DNA of 64,000 bases from Betaproteobacteria bacterium. Its GTDB lineage: Bacteria > Pseudomonadota > Gammaproteobacteria > Burkholderiales > Burkholderiaceae_C. The translations under genes were made by a program, and so were the position numbers. Location of the stretch: contig JADJWD010000004.1 in the NCBI GenBank assembly GCA_016716535.1, forward strand, positions 1-64,000, written 5' to 3'. Of the stretch, positions 59,182 to 64,000 are shown one piece after another (within the stretch, counting starts at the first letter, position 1; each line of letters opens with the position of its first letter). The notes below the pieces were generated by a model, which saw only the letters and a list, made by a program, of their open reading frames with translations, was not told the origin of the DNA and did not search any database.

Positions 59182-60909
59182 TTGACCCGCACCCCCGACC
59201 AACTGCGCAGCGCGCGCTGGTTCGCGCCCGACGACTTCCGCAGCTTCGGCCACCGCTCGCGCGTGATGCAGATGGGCTATGCGAGCGCCGACTGGAAGGG
59301 GAAGCCCGTGGTCGCGATCGTCAACACCTGGAGCGACGCGAACCAGTGCCATGCGCACTTCAAGCACCGCGTCGAGGACGTGAAGCGCGGCGTCTTCCAG
59401 GCCGGCGGCTTCCCGCTCGAGCTGCCGGCGATCAGCCTCAGTGAATCGCTCGTCAAGCCGACGACGATGCTCTATCGCAACTTCCTCGCCATGGAGACCG
59501 AGGAGTTGCTGCGCAGTCACCCGATCGACGCCGCGGTGCTGATGGGCGGCTGCGACAAGACGACGCCGGGCTTGCTGATGGGCGCGTTCTCGGCCGGCAT
59601 CCCGAGCATCTACCTGCCGGCGGGCCCGATGCTGCGCGGCAACTGGCGCGGCCAGGTGCTCGGCTCGGGCTCGGACGCCTTCAAGTACTGGGACGAGCGC
59701 CGCGCCGGGCGCTTGAGCGACCAGGCGTGGCAGGAGATGGAAGCCGGCATCGCGCGCAGCCACGGCACCTGCATGACGATGGGCACGGCGGCAACGATGA
59801 TGGGCATCGCCGAGGCGGTGGGCCTGACGCTGCCGGGCGCGAGCAGCATCCCCGCGGCCGACGCGAACCACCCGCGCATGAGCGCCGAGTGCGGCCGCCG
59901 CGCGGTGGAGATGGCGTGGGAGGACCTCACGCCGGGCAAGCTGCTCAGCCGCGAGCACTTCCTGAACGGCATCGCCTGCGCGATGGCGATGGGCTGCAGC
60001 ACGAACGCGATCATCCATCTCATCGGCATGTCGCGCCGCGCCGGCCACGCGGTGACGCTCGACGACTTCGACGCCGCGAGCCGCCGCGTGCCCGTCATCG
60101 CCAACATCCGGCCAAGCGGCGAGAAGTACCTGATGGAGGACTTCTATTACGCCGGCGGCCTGCGCGGCATGCTCGAACGGATGCGCGGCCATCTGCACCT
60201 GGACGTGCGCACCGTCAACGGCCGCACGCTCGGCGAGAACATCGCCGGCGCCGAGGTCTACGACGACGACGTGATCCGGCCGCTTTCGCGCCCGATCTAC
60301 GCCGAGGGTGCTCTCGCGGTGCTGCGCGGCAACCTCGCGCCCGATGGCGTCGTCATCAAGCCGAGCGCCTGCGCGCCGCACTTGTTGCAGCACACCGGCC
60401 GCGCGCTCGTCTTCGACGACTACCCGGCGCTGAAGAAGGCCGTCGACGACCCGGCGCTCGACGCGAGCGGCGACGACGTGCTCGTGCTGCGCAACGCCGG
60501 CCCCAAGGGCGCCGGCATGCCCGAGTGGGGCATGCTGCCGATCCCGACGAAGCTCTTGAAGCAGGGCGTCACCGACATGCTGCGCCTGTCCGATGCGCGC
60601 ATGAGCGGCACCAGCTACGGCGGCTGCCTCTTGCACTGCTCACCCGAGGCGGCGATCGGCGGGCCGCTGGCCCTGGTGCGCACCGGCGACCGCATCACGG
60701 TGGACGTACCGGCGCGCCGCATCCACCTCGAGGTCGGCGACGACGAACTCGCGCGCCGCCGCGCCGAGTGGACGGCGCCCCCGCCGCGCTGGCAACGCGG
60801 CTACGGGTGGCTCTTTGCGCAGCACATCCTGCAAGCCAACGATGGCTGCGACTTCGACTTCCTCGAAACCCGCTTCGGCGCCGCGGTGCCGGAGCCGGAC
60901 ATCTTCTGA
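59182..60909 (+). CDS. IlvD/Edd-family aldonate dehydratase (L-arabinonate dehydratase-like)
   Basis: 575 residues from TTG 59182, chosen for the CGGAGG site 8 nt upstream. Iron-sulfur Cys residues are visible in AIVNTWSDANQCHAHF, VLMGGCDKTTPGLLMG and SHGTCMTMGTAATMMGIAEAVGLTLPGASSIPAADANHPRMS. The RWFAPDDFRSFGHRSR start and ending FDFLETRFG are typical of the sugar-acid branch rather than IlvD. It dehydrates an aldonate to a 2-keto-3-deoxy acid. The exact sugar is not certain. The next gene follows after 3 nt. Confidence 0.82.
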   Translation: MTRTPDQLRSARWFAPDDFRSFGHRSRVMQMGYASADWKGKPVVAIVNTWSDANQCHAHFKHRVEDVKRGVFQAGGFPLELPAISLSESLVKPTTMLYRNFLAMETEELLRSHPIDAAVLMGGCDKTTPGLLMGAFSAGIPSIYLPAGPMLRGNWRGQVLGSGSDAFKYWDERRAGRLSDQAWQEMEAGIARSHGTCMTMGTAATMMGIAEAVGLTLPGASSIPAADANHPRMSAECGRRAVEMAWEDLTPGKLLSREHFLNGIACAMAMGCSTNAIIHLIGMSRRAGHAVTLDDFDAASRRVPVIANIRPSGEKYLMEDFYYAGGLRGMLERMRGHLHLDVRTVNGRTLGENIAGAEVYDDDVIRPLSRPIYAEGALAVLRGNLAPDGVVIKPSACAPHLLQHTGRALVFDDYPALKKAVDDPALDASGDDVLVLRNAGPKGAGMPEWGMLPIPTKLLKQGVTDMLRLSDARMSGTSYGGCLLHCSPEAAIGGPLALVRTGDRITVDVPARRIHLEVGDDELARRRAEWTAPPPRWQRGYGWLFAQHILQANDGCDFDFLETRFGAAVPEPDIF

Positions 60910-60912
60910 CCC

Positions 60913-61638
60913 ATGGCCAAGACCACCCTGAAATCGGAAACCCGCGCGCTGCTCGCCGAGGTCAGCACCGCGACGCTGTGCACGGCGCTGTTCAAGCGCG
61001 GCCTGCGCAACCAGTTCATCCAGGACGTGCGGCCGCTCAACTCGGGCCTCCCCAACATGGTCGGCGAGGCGTTCACGCTGCGCTACATCCCGGCGCGCGA
61101 GGACCTGAACCCGATCAGCGTCTTCGCCGACCGCGCGCATCCGCAACGCAAGGCCGTCGAAGAGTGCCCGAGCGGCGCGGTGTTCGTCATCGACAGCCGC
61201 AAGGACCCGCGCGCCGCCTCGGCCGGCGGCATCCTCGTCAGCCGGTTGATGAAGCGCGGCGCCGCGGGCATCGTCACCGACGGCGGCTTCCGCGACAGCC
61301 CAGAGATCGCCAAGCTGCCCTTGCCCGCCTACCACTGCCGGCCAAGCGCGCCGACCAACATCACGCTGCACCACGCGATCGACATCAACGTGCCGATCGG
61401 CTGCGGCGACGCGCCGGTGTTCCCCGGCGACGTGATCGTCGGCGACGGCGAAGGTGTCGTCGTCATTCCCGCGCACCTCGCCGACGAAGTGGCGGCCGAG
61501 GCGACCGAGATGACGGCGTTCGAGGACTTCGTGCAGGAACGTGTCCTCGCCGGCCAGTCGATCCTCGGCCTCTACCCGCCCACCGACGAGGCCAACCGCG
61601 AAGCGTTTGCGCAATGGCGGCAGGTGAACGGGCGCTGA
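60913..61638 (+). CDS. RraA-like / HMG aldolase-type protein
   Basis: 241 residues from ATG 60913, in one operon with the dehydratase. VSTATLCTALFKRGLRNQFIQDVRPLNSGLPNMVGEAFTLRYIPARED, VFVIDSRKDPRAASAGGILVSRLMKRGAAGIVTDGGFRDSPEI and NVPIGCGDAPVFPGDVIVGDGEGVVVIP match RraA-fold proteins; G-G-x-R-D and D-G-V/E-G-V-V blocks also occur in HMG/CHA aldolases. In catabolic operons these often act as 2-keto acid aldolases or tautomerases rather than RNase E regulators. That catabolic role is inferred from context. Confidence 0.75.
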   Translation: MAKTTLKSETRALLAEVSTATLCTALFKRGLRNQFIQDVRPLNSGLPNMVGEAFTLRYIPAREDLNPISVFADRAHPQRKAVEECPSGAVFVIDSRKDPRAASAGGILVSRLMKRGAAGIVTDGGFRDSPEIAKLPLPAYHCRPSAPTNITLHHAIDINVPIGCGDAPVFPGDVIVGDGEGVVVIPAHLADEVAAEATEMTAFEDFVQERVLAGQSILGLYPPTDEANREAFAQWRQVNGR

Positions 61639-61648
61639 CCCGGGCAAT

Positions 61649-61675
61649 CCGTTCGGGCTGAGCGTGTCGAAGCCC
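61649..61675 (-). repeat. dispersed repeat, diverged copy
   Basis: CCGTTCGGGCTGAGCGTGTC then GAAGCCC, the complement of the 29051-29120 element with one transversion. Intergenic, 11 bp after the RraA-like gene. Confidence 0.7.
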
Positions 61676-61767
61676 TCGGCCGCCGGCGCAAACCGGCTTG
61701 CACCTGGAAACAGTTGCCGTGCCCCGGTGGGGCGGTCGCGGCAAAGGTCGCTGCTACCCTTTTTGCC

Positions 61768-62361
61768 ATGTCGTCCGCCGCCGAGCCCGCTGCGCTGCGC
61801 GTCCGCCCGCTGACCGAGTCGCCGGCGCTGGCCGAACTCGCCGCCGAGATGCTCGCCCGGCCGAAGGCGATGGTGCAACTGACGCCCGACGAGGCGCGGC
61901 TCATTGCCGCCGGCATGGGCCTCGTGACCTTTCCGCCCGGCACGACGCTGCTGCGCGAAGGCGCCGAAAGCGCCTCCGGCCACATGCTGCTGATCCTCGA
62001 CGGCGAGGTCAGCGTCGACAGCGAGGCGGCCGGCACGCCCGACGCGCCGCTGGCGCTGTCGGTGATCGGCCCGGGCGAGATCATCGGCGAGATGGCGCTG
62101 CTGGACGGCGCGCCGCGTGCGGTGAGTTGCACCGCGGTGAGCGCGGTGCTGGCCGCGGGCCTGTCGCGCAGCGGCCTGGCGGCGCTGATGGCCGCGCATC
62201 CGGTCGTCGCGGCCAAGCTCGTCGTGGTGCTCGCCACGCGCATCGCTGACCGCCTGCGCGCGGTGAGCCAGCAGGTGCAGGTCTACGCCCAACTCGCCGC
62301 CGACAGCCACGAGGAGCTGGCGCGCATCCGCAGCGCGGTGCAGCGCACGGGGACGAGGTAG
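61768..62361 (+). CDS. cyclic-nucleotide-binding domain protein without HTH
   Basis: 197 residues from ATG 61768. The Crp-type beta-roll is clear: LTPDEARLIAAGMGLVTFPPGTTLLREGAESASGHMLLILDGEVSVDSE and SVIGPGEIIGEMALLDGAPRAVSCTAVSAVLAAGLSRSGLAALMAAHP, then helix ARIADRLRAVSQQVQVYAQL. There is no C-terminal winged helix, so it is probably not a transcription factor; it may act as a stand-alone sensor. The typical RxS phosphate-binding Arg appears in GAPRAVSC. Confidence 0.75.
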   Translation: MSSAAEPAALRVRPLTESPALAELAAEMLARPKAMVQLTPDEARLIAAGMGLVTFPPGTTLLREGAESASGHMLLILDGEVSVDSEAAGTPDAPLALSVIGPGEIIGEMALLDGAPRAVSCTAVSAVLAAGLSRSGLAALMAAHPVVAAKLVVVLATRIADRLRAVSQQVQVYAQLAADSHEELARIRSAVQRTGTR

Positions 62362-62366
62362 GCGAC

Positions 62367-62380
62367 CCCCGAATTCGGGG
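62367..62380. terminator. possible bidirectional terminator hairpin
   Basis: CCCCGAATTCGGGG is a perfect palindrome between two convergent genes (stops at 62361 and 62392). It has no T-tract, so termination is only likely by position. Confidence 0.4.
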
Positions 62381-62391
62381 TGGGCGCTGCC

Positions 62392-63429
62392 CTAACCCCT
62401 CACCTCATACACCCCGAGCTTGCGGTGCAGCGGCGCCTCGTCGGCGACGAAGACGAACGCCGGTGCCGATGACGAGCGGTTGCGCAGCACCACCGCCTCG
62501 TAGCCCGGCGCGCAGCAGGTGTCGGCTTCGGCAAGCGTGAACGACTTGCCGGCCACCTTCACCTCGGCGCCACCCTCGACGACGTGGAAGACGCTCGCCG
62601 GGCTGCGCGCCGGCAGCGCCAGCGTCTGCCCCGGGCGCAGCATCAGCGCGTAGAACCCGAGGATGGCGAGCGCGTCGCCGCCGGTCTCGGGGTTCAGGTA
62701 CGTGACCGTCACGCTCTCGAGGTCGGGCTGGTCGGCGGCCAGCGACGAAAGCGCCGCCTTCACCTCGGCCCACGGGTAGCGCAGCAGCGGATAGGCCCTC
62801 TTCGTGCGCTCGAACACCGGCGTCGGCGCGACGCCGGCGCGAAGGTGGCTGCGCTCGCCGTGCGCGGCCTGCTGCGCCTGGCGCTGGCCGGTGACGTGGT
62901 AGCTCGCTTCGAGGTAGTAGACGAGCGGCAGATCGAGCACGTCGAGCCAGACGACGGGCTGGTCGCCGTCGTGGCCGTGTTCGTGCCACAGCCCCGTCGG
63001 CGTGAGGATCAGGTCGCCGCGGTGCATCACGCACTTCTCGCCTTCGACCGTCGTCCACGCGCCCTCGCCTTCGACGACCATGCGCACGGCGTTCGGCGTG
63101 TGCCGGTGCGATGGCGCCCACTCGCCCGGCAGCAGCAGCTGCATGCCGAGGTAGATCGCACTGGAGGCCTGCATCTTCTCGAGCGTATGGCCGGGGTTCG
63201 CGAGCACGAGCACGCGCCGCTCGGCCTTCTCGATTGGCGTCAGCTCGCCGGCGCGCAGCAAGAGCGGCTTCAGCGCCGCGTACGACCAGGCGGTCGGCAC
63301 CGTGCGCGGCTGCGGCTTCGCCGCCGGCATCACCGCGCGCAGGCTCGGCCACAACGGCACGAGGTTCAAGGCGCGCAGCGCCGCGACGTAGTCGGCGGGC
63401 AGATCTTCGAGGCGGCCGAGGTCGCTCAT
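62392..63429 (-). CDS. gtdA: gentisate 1,2-dioxygenase
   Basis: 345 residues, a bicupin. The first cupin has GMQLLLPGEWAPSHRHTPNAVRMVVEGEGAWTTVEGEKCVMHRGDLILTPTGLWHEHGHDG (His ligands); the second has MLRPGQTLALPARSPASVFHVVEGGAEVKVAGKSFTLAEADTCCAPGYEAVVL. The family cleaves gentisate to maleylpyruvate with Fe(II). The adjacent 3-hydroxybenzoate 6-hydroxylase gene upstream on the same strand supports the pathway. The enzyme is intact and of usual length. Confidence 0.93.
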   Translation of the reverse strand: MSDLGRLEDLPADYVAALRALNLVPLWPSLRAVMPAAKPQPRTVPTAWSYAALKPLLLRAGELTPIEKAERRVLVLANPGHTLEKMQASSAIYLGMQLLLPGEWAPSHRHTPNAVRMVVEGEGAWTTVEGEKCVMHRGDLILTPTGLWHEHGHDGDQPVVWLDVLDLPLVYYLEASYHVTGQRQAQQAAHGERSHLRAGVAPTPVFERTKRAYPLLRYPWAEVKAALSSLAADQPDLESVTVTYLNPETGGDALAILGFYALMLRPGQTLALPARSPASVFHVVEGGAEVKVAGKSFTLAEADTCCAPGYEAVVLRNRSSSAPAFVFVADEAPLHRKLGVYEVRG

Positions 63430-63493
63430 GCGGTTCTCCTTCGGGGTTCAGGGCGCGGGTGAGTCGTTGGCGAGGCGTCGGTACGGCGCCTGT

Positions 63494-64000
63494 TCAGTCC
63501 GCCGCCAGGCAGTTGCCGACCTTCCAGCCGTACAGCCACTCCAGCGCATCGTAGAAGCGTTCGGGCGTGCGCCCGCGCCACAGGTCGTTGCGCACGAGCC
63601 GCTCGACGCCCTTGGCGTGGTAGATGCGCCCCATCTCGCGCGAGCTGAGCACGATGCGCGCCGTGCGCGCGATGCGCGAGCGCTGGTACAGCGCCAGCGC
63701 CGGCGCCCAGTCGTTGCCGTGCACACGCAGCGCCTCGCCGAGCGTCACCGCGTCTTCCATCGCCATGCAGGCGCCCTGCGCCATGTATTGCGTCGTCGGG
63801 TGCGCGGCGTCGCCGAGCAGCGTCGCGCGGCCGAAGGTCCAGTTGGGAATCGGCTCGCGGTCGGCGGTGGCCCAGCGCTTCCAGCTCTTCGGCAGGTCGA
63901 TCAACTGCCGCGGCCTGGCATGGATGCCCTGGAAGTAGCTTTGCACCTCCTCGCGGCTGCCCTCGCTGACGCCCCACTGCTCGGCTTCGCGGCTGTGGAA
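63494..64000 (-). CDS. 3-hydroxybenzoate 6-monooxygenase, C-terminal part (runs off window)
   Basis: About 168 C-terminal residues. From the window edge: EQWGVSEGSREEVQSYFQGIHARPRQLIDLPKSWKRWATADREPIPNW, then the flavin motif GRATLLGDAAHPTTQYMAQGACMAMEDAVTLGEAL, RTARIVLSSREMGRIYHAKGVER and FYDALEWLYGWKVGNCL. This matches FAD hydroxylases converting 3-hydroxybenzoate to gentisate. It lies upstream of gentisate dioxygenase on the same strand. The N-terminal FAD motif is outside the window. A salicylate-hydroxylase relative is the alternative. Confidence 0.85.
   Translation of the reverse strand, partial: FHSREAEQWGVSEGSREEVQSYFQGIHARPRQLIDLPKSWKRWATADREPIPNWTFGRATLLGDAAHPTTQYMAQGACMAMEDAVTLGEALRVHGNDWAPALALYQRSRIARTARIVLSSREMGRIYHAKGVERLVRNDLWRGRTPERFYDALEWLYGWKVGNCLAAD

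Overview
This is a high-GC (about 65-70%) chromosomal window that looks like a betaproteobacterium of the Burkholderiales. The best guess is the Rubrivivax/Ideonella/Leptothrix-Comamonadaceae neighbourhood, based on the DUF3460-scpA pair, the fds-type formate dehydrogenase, the Bug-type transporter remnant and the dispersed TTCGACAGGCTCAGCCCGAA repeat. No rRNA or tRNA gene was recognised.

Layout. (1) 1-4345 is a gene graveyard: frame-broken remnants of a PaaK-type CoA ligase, a Bug/TctC binding protein and a conserved hypothetical gene. They are followed by Rhs-core debris, one still-open Rhs C-terminal papain-like toxin tip, and a small membrane protein overlapping it by 4 nt (likely its immunity protein). 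(2) 4357-26811 is a chromosomal integron of about 21 gene cassettes, read right to left. The cassettes are separated by attC sites, mostly 126-135 bp, with GCCTAAC/GTTAGGC cores. attI lies near 26557. The integrase gene intI (26812-27810, + strand) points away from the array, behind a TTGCCA-N17-GATACT promoter whose -10 element touches a perfect CTGT-N8-ACAG LexA box, so the array is probably SOS-controlled. Two near-identical IS256-family copies and one IS21-family element have invaded the array: one IS256 copy sits inside an attC with an 8-bp target duplication, and the IS21 copy splits a cassette gene with a 6-bp duplication. The other IS256 copy forms the distal border of the array and has no duplication. 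(3) 28090-64000 is ordinary metabolic chromosome.

Cassette cargo: three toxin-antitoxin modules (higBA, a RelE/Xre pair, vapBC), three GNAT acetyltransferases, and a zinc-ribbon protein with a deoxyribosyltransferase/TIR-like domain. There are also a DUF5677 protein, two candidate PD-(D/E)XK proteins, an orphan adenine methyltransferase beside a Lar-like protein, and an M23-like lipoprotein with a small partner lipoprotein. The rest are unknown. Many cassette genes take their stop codon (Ala-TAA) from the attC core itself. Lar, the methyltransferase and vapBC lie in the reverse orientation.

Metabolic right half: a pyrroline-carboxylate reductase gene beside a proline-racemase/epimerase remnant; a taurine cluster (tauR, tauX, tauY, xsc, pta) converting taurine to sulfoacetaldehyde, acetyl phosphate and acetyl-CoA; dadA; a subtilisin-like protease with a histone-H1-like tail; ltaE; and a molybdenum-formate dehydrogenase locus (moeA, fdhD, mobA, fdsA, a fused fdsG-fdsB). 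Then come apbC, metG, a SulP transporter, a BamE-like lipoprotein, DUF3460 and scpA. An IclR regulator fused to a probably non-catalytic SMP-30 domain stands opposite an aldonate dehydratase and an RraA-like protein. The window closes with a gentisate pathway (gentisate dioxygenase and 3-hydroxybenzoate 6-hydroxylase, cut by the window edge).
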